From G051132615 sp051132615 (GTDB lineage Bacteria; Pseudomonadota; Gammaproteobacteria; Burkholderiales; Neisseriaceae): a stretch of 64,000 nucleotides of DNA. Below are positions 34,805-43,737 of this stretch, one piece after another. The position numbers were made by a program, and so were the translations under genes. Below the pieces are notes generated by a model. It was not told the DNA's origin, searched no databases, and saw nothing but the letters and a program-made list of their open reading frames with translations. The first letter of the stretch is position 1, and every line of letters starts with the position of its first letter. The stretch is taken from positions 2,666,001 through 2,730,000 of the forward strand of contig NZ_CP152375.1 in assembly GCF_051132615.1 (NCBI RefSeq). The letters are read 5' to 3'.

Positions 34805-37800
34805 GATTCGTCTTGTTGCTTAAGGGATAAAATAGGTAGGAGTAATTGTTCTATCATTGTCCAAAATAAGTCGTCATTCAACGGATCAATACCACTAAAT
34901 ACCAGTAAATTTTCCGCCTCCTTTCCTTGCCCTTTGCTTAGGTGATTACCAAAATAAATATTTGAGGCTTCTTTCATGGCCGTTTGTTGTGCTTTATCTA
35001 TGGTAGCTTTTTTATTCAGTGCTTTAAGGTAGGCTTGTGCCGTTTTTAATGAAGTACGTGCAAAAAAAGGTAATGGAAATTGTTGACCTATCATAAAAAA
35101 TGCCACCCATTTATTCAATAATTCTGTTGCTTGTTGTTGTGATAATTCTGGGTAAGTTATTTGATTCTCAGTAGAGAAAAAAATACTTTGTTTTTGTTTT
35201 ACACCTATTGGTTGTACAGCACAAAGTAAAATATGGTTTAAAATAAAATGAATATGAGAGGGGGTATTTATCACACCACTGTTTATCCAAATTTGTCCTT
35301 GTGGATAAAGTTGATCGATGGTGCCAGATAAGATGAGTTTATCCAATACCAGCTTAAAATTAAATGGTGTTAATGCCGGTTGTGCTAAAATTTCAGGCAC
35401 TTGTATGTGATTGATTAATGTTGTTTCACATTGAGTATAAAGTTGTCCTAATTGGCCTATAGGTAATTGATTTTGTGCCATTAATAATTGATTTGCTTGA
35501 TAAAGTGGTTGTTGCTGTAATTTGGCCTGTAATAAACTATGGCGAATAACACCTAATTGTTGAGCTGTCATGATAAAAGGTTCATCAGACTCTTGCGTTT
35601 CTTCTAAATATAAAGGTGCAGTACCCAATGTGTTTTTTAACCAGTAACGCGTTGGGTTACGCCAAAACTGTGTAAACTGTGGCCATGAAAGAGCTGATTG
35701 ATTGCTATTGTTTTGTAGTGGTCGTGTTTGATCAAAAAAAACAGAAGATTCTTTTCCCTGTTGATTTAATGCCTCAGCCAATTGACCTTGATAACTGAAT
35801 AATTGATCATTTTCTTTTGTAAAATAATGGTGTGAAAATGCATGTAAAGGATGTTGCGTGATCAGGCAGTTGGATAGTGTTTCTTGATTTAAACCAGTCA
35901 TGCTTGTAATGGTGTCCAGTAATTCATTGACCAGTGTAGACGGTGGTAATGTTTCATCTGTTTTGATGTTTTTGCCAATATAGGAAATATACAGTTTTTG
36001 GCGGGCACTGAGGATTGCCTCTAAAAAGAGGTACCTGTCATCATTGCGACGAGAACGGTCAGCTGCAATAGGGTGTTTGTTGATTAGATCGAAACTTATT
36101 GCCTTTTCATCACGCGGATAATCAGTATCGTTCAGGCCAATCAAGCAGAGTATTTTAAAAGGTAAACTGCGCATGGGAACCATACTGCCAAAAGTGACAC
36201 CTCCTTTTAAAAAATTATGGTCGTTTTTGACACTTAAATGGCGTTGAATATATTGTTTAATAACTTCTAAAGAAAATTCTTGTTGATATTTTGCCAGTGA
36301 AGTATTTTGTTCTAAGCTAAAAAATATTTGCTCCAAATGGTTAGCTGCAATCGTATCTGCAGGTTCTAACTCGAAAAATAGCTCAAATACATGATGCAAT
36401 CTTTCTACCCATGTATGTGCATCACAGGGTGTTTGCCAGAGTTTATATTGTTCTGCTAGTGCGTGTACCAGTGAGATAAATTGTCCTAATATTTGGGCAT
36501 GTTCAAAACTAAGCTGACTTGGTGCTGTTTGTGCCCACAAAGCAGGTGCTTGAAACTGTTGAACATCGTTTGGCAGTAATAATCCTAAGCTTAGCCTTAA
36601 TAGACCTTGTTCCCAAGTAAAAGCTGTGCTGTTGTCACCAAATTTTTCTCTCATTTGGCTGTCTATGGCCCAGTGAATATTCATTTGTTCAATATGAAAA
36701 TGAATAATTTGGATATCTTGTTCTGATAAATTAAATTTTTTGGCAATAGGGTGGATATCCAATAAATTTAATATGCGTTCTACCTCAAAACGACTGTCCA
36801 GTATATCCAATAGATGATTAAAGCTGGATAAAAGAGGGTGCATTGAACCTAATTCTGTATCTGTAATGCTAAAGGGAATACTGATGGTTTGAGGCGTATC
36901 GGTTTGACCTGAAAATATACTTTGAATAAATGGTGTATAAGCATCGATATTCGGGGTTAAAACCGCAATATCATTGGGTAATAGGGTCGGGTCTTCTTCT
37001 AAAAATGACAAAATTTGATCTTTAAGCACTTGTAGTTCGCGCACAGTACTGTGGGTACTGTGAATTTGAATACTTTTATCTTGTGTACTTAAAGAAAAAC
37101 CTGATAGATGTAATGTCAATAGGTCATTTTGTAATTGAGCAAGCAAGGTCGCTTCTGGATTTTTAACGAAAAACTGTTTTTCGGTATTGGGGATATCATT
37201 TAGCGCATCAAAAAAATCTCTTCCTTGTTTGCCTAATGATGCTAAAAGTGGATGGCCACTTAAGTTCAGTTGTTGGAATGCTTCTGGTTGTTTGATAATC
37301 TGGGCCGCTTCAATTAGGTCACCCCAGTATTCTTGGCAAGGATTCAGCGTAAAAATAAAGACATTTGTGTATTTTGCTAGATGATTCAATAGATCCAAAT
37401 ACATAGGTGCCAATGCAGCCACACCAAATACAGTAATACGTTCTGGCAATTGTGTTTGGGGTAACTGTTCCAGTAAAGCTTTCCATAAAGCAACTCTATG
37501 TGGCGTATCTTCTTGTTTGGTCAGTTGCTGCCATAATGCTTGTTGCCAAGATTCATCTTCTCCTAAAGAACATAGTTGACCTTTTTCCCATGATTCAATC
37601 CAGTTTGGGCGGTAAACCAAATATTGATCGAATAATTGAGCTATTTTATGGGCTAACTCAAATTGGGCGCTTTGTCCTAATTGCACATAGTGTTGCAATG
37701 CGGTGGCGTGTTTGATTTGTTCTTTGTTCAGTAAGGCGAAAATACGCCAGCTCATGACATCAATGCTGTAAATATTCTCTTCAGGCAAAGTGCCAAGAGC

Positions 37801-38025
37801 ACGTTTCATCAATTGCCACGTAAAACTGGCGGGCAGTACAAAAGACATATTGGCACAAATACCTTGTGTTTTGGCTAAATATAGGTTTAAAAAACGACCC
37901 ATACCATGACTTTGTACCCAAACGACTTCCTGTGCAAACCCATTTTCTAAAGGGATTTGTTCTGTCATTGCAGAGAAAATTTGAGCCAACTGTTCTAGCT
38001 GGTTTGAGTGATAAAGGTAAAGCAT
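34801..38025 (-). CDS. recC: Exodeoxyribonuclease V subunit gamma (RecC)
   Basis: Chi-scanning, catalytically inactive subunit of RecBCD. The start at 38025 gives MLYLYHSNQLEQLA, aligning with E. coli RecC (MLRVYHSN, from memory); the frame extends six codons further upstream. The product has 1074 residues. Recognisable blocks are VWVQSHGMGRFLNLYLAKTQGICANMSFVLPASFTWQLM (about 35-73), DIAVLTPNIDAYTPFIQSIF, GGVTFGSMVPMRSLPFKILCLIGLNDTDYPR (about 650-680), and DRSRRNDDRYLFLEAILSA. It is the first gene of the recC-recB operon. Confidence 0.94.
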   Translation of the reverse strand: MLYLYHSNQLEQLAQIFSAMTEQIPLENGFAQEVVWVQSHGMGRFLNLYLAKTQGICANMSFVLPASFTWQLMKRALGTLPEENIYSIDVMSWRIFALLNKEQIKHATALQHYVQLGQSAQFELAHKIAQLFDQYLVYRPNWIESWEKGQLCSLGEDESWQQALWQQLTKQEDTPHRVALWKALLEQLPQTQLPERITVFGVAALAPMYLDLLNHLAKYTNVFIFTLNPCQEYWGDLIEAAQIIKQPEAFQQLNLSGHPLLASLGKQGRDFFDALNDIPNTEKQFFVKNPEATLLAQLQNDLLTLHLSGFSLSTQDKSIQIHSTHSTVRELQVLKDQILSFLEEDPTLLPNDIAVLTPNIDAYTPFIQSIFSGQTDTPQTISIPFSITDTELGSMHPLLSSFNHLLDILDSRFEVERILNLLDIHPIAKKFNLSEQDIQIIHFHIEQMNIHWAIDSQMREKFGDNSTAFTWEQGLLRLSLGLLLPNDVQQFQAPALWAQTAPSQLSFEHAQILGQFISLVHALAEQYKLWQTPCDAHTWVERLHHVFELFFELEPADTIAANHLEQIFFSLEQNTSLAKYQQEFSLEVIKQYIQRHLSVKNDHNFLKGGVTFGSMVPMRSLPFKILCLIGLNDTDYPRDEKAISFDLINKHPIAADRSRRNDDRYLFLEAILSARQKLYISYIGKNIKTDETLPPSTLVNELLDTITSMTGLNQETLSNCLITQHPLHAFSHHYFTKENDQLFSYQGQLAEALNQQGKESSVFFDQTRPLQNNSNQSALSWPQFTQFWRNPTRYWLKNTLGTAPLYLEETQESDEPFIMTAQQLGVIRHSLLQAKLQQQPLYQANQLLMAQNQLPIGQLGQLYTQCETTLINHIQVPEILAQPALTPFNFKLVLDKLILSGTIDQLYPQGQIWINSGVINTPSHIHFILNHILLCAVQPIGVKQKQSIFFSTENQITYPELSQQQATELLNKWVAFFMIGQQFPLPFFARTSLKTAQAYLKALNKKATIDKAQQTAMKEASNIYFGNHLSKGQGKEAENLLVFSGIDPLNDDLFWTMIEQLLLPILSLKQQDES

Positions 38026-38350
38026 TATTTTAATAAGCAGCACAAAGACAATATTTAATAGCTATCATAGCAAATATTTGTGAGCGCCGTTGTTATTTGC
38101 AATGGAAAACCGATAAATATACAGCATCAGAAAATATATTTATTTAAATTTTATGAAAAATGAAAGGGTTAATTGTTTTATTACTCTAAAGCTTTCCTAA
38201 AGCCAGAAGGGTGCTAGAAGATTTATTTGGGGTGGCGTATAATTCAAAAAAGACATTTTAGATTTTATATAAATTTCTTAAAAAACATATGGTTATGTTT
38301 AAGTGATTAAAGGCTTAAAACAGTATATTTTATATTGAAGGACACTTAAA
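38026..38350. other. 325-base divergent intergenic region between recC and the TMEM175-type gene
   Basis: AT-rich with no credible open frame. It must contain divergent promoters for recC-recB and for the potassium genes, but no -35/-10 pair or strong dyad was recognised with confidence. Confidence 0.5.
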
Positions 38351-38944
38351 ATGTTTGGGAAAAATAGACTAGAAGCCTTTAGTGATGGGGTGTTGGCTAT
38401 TATTATTACCATTATGGTTTTAGAGTTAAAAGCACCACATCAGGCTGATATTGCCTCGATTGTTGATTTAACTCCTAAATTTTTAAGCTATGTTTTAAGC
38501 TTTATTTATGTTGGATTGTATTGGAATAATCATCACCATATGTTTCATATGGTGCAAAAAGTGACTGGTAAAATACTATGGGCCAATACACATTTATTAT
38601 TTTGGTTATCGTTGATTCCCTTTAGTACCAGCTGGATGGGAGAAACACATTTTTCTTTTATGGCAACCATCATTTATGGTGTTGTGCTACTTATGTCTGC
38701 AATTGCTTATTTTATATTGCAGCATATCATTATTCAATCTCAAGGAAAACAATCTAAATTAAAAGCCGTTGTTGGCAAAGATATGAAGGGAAAAATATCG
38801 GTTATTTTATATTTATGTGGTCTTGCTTTTGGAATTTTAAATCCATATATGGCGATTGCGTTTTATGCATCGGTAGCAGTTTTATGGTTTATTCCCGATA
38901 AAAGAATAGAAAGAGCTGCACAGTTATCTGAACAAGAAACGTGA
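38351..38944 (+). CDS. TMEM175-family potassium channel homologue (DUF1211)
   Basis: A 197-residue inner-membrane protein with about six hydrophobic spans. The N-terminal span carries the family signature RLEAFSDGVLAIIITIMVLEL (residues about 6-26), where FSDGV followed by alternating hydrophobic isoleucines lines the pore in bacterial TMEM175 structures. YVGLYWNNHHHMFH and LFWLSLIPFSTSWMG follow as in DUF1211 proteins. Bacterial members are tetrameric, poorly selective K+ leak channels. It is 65 bases upstream of the K+ uptake gene kup on the same strand, so the two probably form a potassium-handling unit. Confidence 0.85.
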   Translation: MFGKNRLEAFSDGVLAIIITIMVLELKAPHQADIASIVDLTPKFLSYVLSFIYVGLYWNNHHHMFHMVQKVTGKILWANTHLLFWLSLIPFSTSWMGETHFSFMATIIYGVVLLMSAIAYFILQHIIIQSQGKQSKLKAVVGKDMKGKISVILYLCGLAFGILNPYMAIAFYASVAVLWFIPDKRIERAAQLSEQET

Positions 38945-39009
38945 TTGTATTTTGTTTATTGTGCGTAAATGATTAAATTTGATTGTATATTTGTATTAGG
39001 TCTAGGTGT

Positions 39010-40893
39010 ATGAATAATAATAGTAATGCCGCGACAAATAATAATTCGTTGCGTGCGCTGACCATCGCTGCCATTGGGGTTGTGTATGGTGATATTGGAA
39101 CAAGCCCTCTTTATACATTAAGAGAATGTTTTGAAGCAGAGCATTTGGATGTGACTCAAGGTAATGTTTATGGTTTTTTATCCCTGATTTTTTGGGCTAT
39201 TTTACTGGTTGTAACACTTAAATATGTTATTTTTGTAATGCAAGCTGATAATAAAGGTGAGGGTGGTATTGTGGTGCTTATGCAAGAAGCGAGGCGTTTC
39301 TTGCGTGGGAAAGCTTCTTGGATTGTCATGATGCTCGGATTAATTGGTGCCGCGCTATTTTACGGTGATGCCATTATTACACCCGCGGTCTCCGTTTTAT
39401 CTGCTGCTGAAGGGCTGGCTGTATTAAATAGCAGTTTTGAGCCTTTTATCATACCAATTGCCATGTCTGTATTATTTGTTTTGTTTTTGGTACAGCGCTT
39501 TGGCACACAAAGTGTAGGTACGTTATTCGGCCCTATCATGGTTGTTTGGTTTATCTGCCTTGCTTTGCTGGGGGGAATTCATATTATTGAGAATCCAACA
39601 GTATTTATGGCCATTAATCCTTATTATGCCGTTGCTTTTATTGCTAATCATGGTTGGAGCGTATTTTTAGGGCTGGGAGCCGTTGTTTTGGCTTTAACAG
39701 GTGCTGAGGCTTTGTATGCAGATATGGGGCACTTTGGTAAAAAACCTATTCGTTTTGCGTGGTTTTCCTTGATATTACCCAGTTTGTGCCTCAATTATTT
39801 TGGTCAGGGTGCTTTGTTATTGAGCAATCCTGAGAGTATTAAAAACCCATTTTTTCTGTTGGCGCCAAGTTGGGGTTTGTTGCCGCTGATTATTTTAGCC
39901 ACCATTGCAACCGTTATCGCTAGTCAGGCAGTTATTTCTGGTGCCTACTCTATTACTCGACAGTTGATACAGTTAAGTTTTTCTCCACGCATGAAAATTG
40001 TCCATACCAGTGCAGAGGAAATTGGGCAAATTTATGTACCAACAGTCAATTGGTCTTTATTGTTTGCGGTGTTATTGGTGATTGGTTTGTTTAAATCCTC
40101 TACCAATCTAGCCGCGGCTTATGGTATTGCTGTCACTGCGACAATGGTGATTACATCTTTATTGTTTTTTGTGGTCATGGTCAAAAATTGGCGTTGGCCC
40201 GTATGGGTTGCGGCCAGTTTGACTGGGTTGTTTTTATGCTTTGACTTAGTTTTGTTTATCGCTAATTTATTGAAGTTGGCGCATGGGGGATGGTTGCCCG
40301 TTTTAATTGCTGTCAGTATTTTGTTTATGTTCTTAACATGGATGAAGGGACGCAAAATAATGAATCAGCAAATGGTAGAAAAAACCATAAAACTACAAGA
40401 CTTTATTGCCAATTTAGAAGCTTTCCCGCCGCAAATAGTCAATGGTTCTGCCATATTTTTAAATTCAGAGCCTGATAGTGTGCCGCCAGCATTACTTCAT
40501 AATTTAAAACACAATAAAATACTGCATGAAAGAGTGGCTTTTTTAACCGTTCATACTCAGGATGAAGCATTTGTAGACAGTGAACAACGTTTGTCTTTAG
40601 AGCGATTATCAGAACATTTTTATCGATTAGATGTGTACTATGGTTATCAAGAAATACCTGATATTAAAGATATTTTAAAATTATCACAAATGAAGGGTTT
40701 ATCTTTTGACCTCATGGATACATCATTCTTTTTATCGTATGAAAGTATTTCATCTGCTTCCAGCTATAAACACATGAATGGTTTAAGAGGCGCAATATTT
40801 TTATGGTTGAATAAAAATAGTGCTCGAAGTACAGACTTTTTTCAGATTCCAGCAAACCGAGTGGTAGAATTGGGTACGCAAATAGAAATTTAA
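39010..40893 (+). CDS. kup: Low-affinity potassium transporter Kup
   Basis: A K+:H+ symporter of the KUP/HAK family. The ATG at 39010 is chosen; upstream codons in the frame are not preceded by a ribosome-binding site. The product has 627 residues (about 622 in E. coli), with a polar Asn-rich start (MNNNSNAATNNNS). The membrane domain begins LRALTIAAIGVVYGDIGTSPLYTLRE. Other landmarks are ADNKGEGGIVVLMQEAR, FYGDAIITPAVSVLSAAEGL, ALTGAEALYADMGHFGKKPI, and a soluble C-terminal tail after about residue 450. A good terminator follows. Confidence 0.96.
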   Translation: MNNNSNAATNNNSLRALTIAAIGVVYGDIGTSPLYTLRECFEAEHLDVTQGNVYGFLSLIFWAILLVVTLKYVIFVMQADNKGEGGIVVLMQEARRFLRGKASWIVMMLGLIGAALFYGDAIITPAVSVLSAAEGLAVLNSSFEPFIIPIAMSVLFVLFLVQRFGTQSVGTLFGPIMVVWFICLALLGGIHIIENPTVFMAINPYYAVAFIANHGWSVFLGLGAVVLALTGAEALYADMGHFGKKPIRFAWFSLILPSLCLNYFGQGALLLSNPESIKNPFFLLAPSWGLLPLIILATIATVIASQAVISGAYSITRQLIQLSFSPRMKIVHTSAEEIGQIYVPTVNWSLLFAVLLVIGLFKSSTNLAAAYGIAVTATMVITSLLFFVVMVKNWRWPVWVAASLTGLFLCFDLVLFIANLLKLAHGGWLPVLIAVSILFMFLTWMKGRKIMNQQMVEKTIKLQDFIANLEAFPPQIVNGSAIFLNSEPDSVPPALLHNLKHNKILHERVAFLTVHTQDEAFVDSEQRLSLERLSEHFYRLDVYYGYQEIPDIKDILKLSQMKGLSFDLMDTSFFLSYESISSASSYKHMNGLRGAIFLWLNKNSARSTDFFQIPANRVVELGTQIEI

Positions 40894-40910
40894 ATGTATT
40901 CGATATGAAA

Positions 40911-40934
40911 TAAGCCAGCTTAATTGCTGGCTTA
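40911..40934. terminator. Bidirectional terminator between kup and glnE
   Basis: TAAGCCAGC (40911-40919) pairs with GCTGGCTTA (40926-40934) around TTAATT, followed by TTTGTTT. It lies six bases from the glnE stop and serves both converging genes. Confidence 0.82.
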
Positions 40935-40939
40935 TTTGT

Positions 40940-43618
40940 TTAAATTTCTTGATGAAAAACCTGTTGCCAGAGTTTTTTTACCACAGCATATTGTGCCAGT
41001 AAATCATCGTTGACTGTTTCAAGGCGAATATCCCGCAAGTTTGCGGTGTGTTGAATTTTGCGATAAGCACGATAAGCAATACGGGTTTGCTCGGCAAGAT
41101 CCGACTCAATTAATCCACAGCCAGCAGCCATGGCAAGTAAAGCAATATTGCCATAATTTTGCGTTAAAATAGGGTGCGTTGCCGCATGTTTTAAAATCAG
41201 ATACTGCACCAAAAATTCGACATCGACAACACCTCCTCTGGCGTATTTTACATTGGTTAATTGCGGTGGGTGTGTTTCCGTAATTCTGTCTCTCATGATC
41301 AGTATTTCATCATGTAGATGTTCTGTATCTTTAGGCGAAGTCAGGATATTTTTTCTTAACTCTTCAAATGCAATACCTATATTTTCATCTCCACAAATAA
41401 AGCGAGCTCGAGTCAATGCCTGATGTTCCCACACCCATGCTTCATTTTTTTGATAGTAAGTAAATGACTCTAAAGAAGATACCATGAGTCCAGCATCACC
41501 ATTTGGCCGCAAGCGAAGATCAACAGAATAAAGATTGCCTGCGCCACTGGTGCTTGATAACCATGTATTTAAACGTCGGGTAAAACGCGTATACGTTTCT
41601 ACTGCATCTGGGTGGGGGTCATCATAAATAAAGACCAAGTCAAGATCAGAGGCATAGCTCATTTCTTTACCACCTAATTTGCCATAAGCAATTATAGCCA
41701 GTTTGGGTTCTTCACAATGCTTGTTTTTTAACCCTTTCCAGACTTGTTCAAAAGCAGCTTGAATAATGGTGGTTGCCAATAAACTTAATTCATCAGATAA
41801 AAATTCCAATTGCCACGCATTATTTAAATCTTGCACCGCTAATTTAAATACTTGGGCATGTTGAAAATGACGGAGTGTATCCATTTTTGCCTCAACATCA
41901 CCTTTAGGGTGAGCGTTGAGTGTTTCTTTTAACTCTTTTGCCAGTTCTACCCAATCAGGTTTTTGTTGTATCAGGCGAATATCAAGTAATTCATCTAATA
42001 AAATTGGGTGGCGCATTAAATAATTACTCACCCAGCTACTGGCGGCAAAAATATTGGTTAATGGTGCCAATGTTTCTGGATGTTCACACAAAAGTGCCAA
42101 ATAAGAGGAGCGACGGCTGATGTTCTCTAAAAAATCCAAAAAGCGAATCAATGCCGTATTAGCATGATCAGACTTACTGGTGGTTTGTAAGATCAGTGGA
42201 ATGAGTTTATCAAATAGTGTTTGAGCATGTGTCGATAAATGAATATATTTGCTGCTTTGTTTTAAGCTTTTTAAACGTAATTGTATTTGTACACCATCAA
42301 ATCCAAGTTGGTTTAATGTGTTGATGGTTAATGGGGTATCTTCTGTGTCTGTCCAAAGTGTATTGAGTGGATGTGTGTCTTCTGATGTCTTATTTTGTGA
42401 TAAAGTGGCATCAAAAGCAGTTTTGATAATGTTTTGGTGTATCGATAACGTGTTTAAAAATTGTTCATAGCTTTCAAAACCCATGCTATGAGCAATTTTT
42501 TCTTGATGTTCTGTTTGGGTTGGTAATGTCTGGGTTTGTTGATCATCAAAATATTGTAAACGGTGTTCTAAATGGCGTAAGAATTGATAAGCAGTCAATA
42601 AGCTATTTTTTTGATCTTCTGTTAAATAATGCAAGCGTGCCAACTCTTGTAGTGTTTCTTGTGTTCCACGTAGTTGCAACGATTTGTTTTTTCCTCCCCA
42701 AATTAATTGGAATATTTGGGTAACAAACTCAGCTTCTCTTATTCCACCTGAACCTAGTTTGATATTATTTTCTTTGTTTTTTCGGGTGACTTCTAATCTA
42801 ATTTGTTGATGCAAATCTCGCATGGCTTCATAAGCATTAAAGTCTAAATATTTTCGATAAACAAAAGGGCGTACAAGTTCAGTGATATTATGTGTACCTC
42901 TTGTAATTACGCGTGCTTTAATCCATGCATAACGTTCCCATTCGCGTCCTTGACTGATGAGATATTGTTCTAATCCCGTTTCACTGATGACTAAGGGGCC
43001 AGAGTCTCCATTAGGGCGAAGACGCATATCTACTCGAAAAACCTGTCCATCTGACGTAATGTCATCTAAAAGGGCAATTAATTTTTGCCCAACTTTTAGG
43101 AAAAATTCGTGGTTTGTTATTGTTTTTTCGCCATTGGTTTGACCCGATTCTGGGTAGGTGAAAATCAAATCAATATCACTGGATACATTCAATTCAAAAC
43201 CGCCTAATTTACCCATTGCAATGACTGTTAGACTTTGCGGTGTATGACTGTCTTCACCTATGGGTTGTCCATATTGTTTTTCATATTGTTGTTGGGCAAA
43301 ATTAAGTGCTGTATTTACAGCAAAATCAGCAAAAAGACTGATGGTTTGTGTGACTTCAAATAAATTAGCCTGTTGGTTTAGATCTCTGATTAAAATATGG
43401 CTAAACACATATTGGCGCAGAATACGCAGCTCTTTTTTTAGCTCTTCTTCATTTAAGTTAGCCCATAAACATGATTGCTCAAAATCCTCTGTTGTCAAAT
43501 GTCTGGATAAGCTAAGAGATAACTTTGTTGTAAAGTCCGGTTGAGCAGTGAGTGTTCTTTGCAAATAATGTGAAAAATTTAATGCATTTTCCAAGTCAGC
43601 TAGTCTATTTACTGGCAT
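40940..43618 (-). CDS. glnE: Glutamine synthetase adenylyltransferase/deadenylase
   Basis: A bifunctional enzyme that adenylylates and deadenylylates glutamine synthetase in response to PII. It has 892 residues, near the size seen in Neisseria and shorter than the E. coli enzyme (about 946). It has two nucleotidyltransferase domains. The N-terminal deadenylase site is VIAMGKLGGFELNVSSDIDLIF (about 152-173). The C-terminal adenylylase site is IAYGKLGGKEMSYASDLDLVF (about 642-662). Each is followed by a helical regulatory domain, including LRDIRLETVND near the end. It is a single gene, divergent from yhdP. Confidence 0.95.
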   Translation of the reverse strand: MPVNRLADLENALNFSHYLQRTLTAQPDFTTKLSLSLSRHLTTEDFEQSCLWANLNEEELKKELRILRQYVFSHILIRDLNQQANLFEVTQTISLFADFAVNTALNFAQQQYEKQYGQPIGEDSHTPQSLTVIAMGKLGGFELNVSSDIDLIFTYPESGQTNGEKTITNHEFFLKVGQKLIALLDDITSDGQVFRVDMRLRPNGDSGPLVISETGLEQYLISQGREWERYAWIKARVITRGTHNITELVRPFVYRKYLDFNAYEAMRDLHQQIRLEVTRKNKENNIKLGSGGIREAEFVTQIFQLIWGGKNKSLQLRGTQETLQELARLHYLTEDQKNSLLTAYQFLRHLEHRLQYFDDQQTQTLPTQTEHQEKIAHSMGFESYEQFLNTLSIHQNIIKTAFDATLSQNKTSEDTHPLNTLWTDTEDTPLTINTLNQLGFDGVQIQLRLKSLKQSSKYIHLSTHAQTLFDKLIPLILQTTSKSDHANTALIRFLDFLENISRRSSYLALLCEHPETLAPLTNIFAASSWVSNYLMRHPILLDELLDIRLIQQKPDWVELAKELKETLNAHPKGDVEAKMDTLRHFQHAQVFKLAVQDLNNAWQLEFLSDELSLLATTIIQAAFEQVWKGLKNKHCEEPKLAIIAYGKLGGKEMSYASDLDLVFIYDDPHPDAVETYTRFTRRLNTWLSSTSGAGNLYSVDLRLRPNGDAGLMVSSLESFTYYQKNEAWVWEHQALTRARFICGDENIGIAFEELRKNILTSPKDTEHLHDEILIMRDRITETHPPQLTNVKYARGGVVDVEFLVQYLILKHAATHPILTQNYGNIALLAMAAGCGLIESDLAEQTRIAYRAYRKIQHTANLRDIRLETVNDDLLAQYAVVKKLWQQVFHQEI

Positions 43619-43737
43619 AATAATGTGTTCCCAACACTTAAAGAGGATTATATGAAATTAGTTTTAGTAAACTTAGGTAAAATACATTTATTGTGTTGTG
43701 CATAAGTTAATATAATCCATTTTTAATCTGGCTTTAT

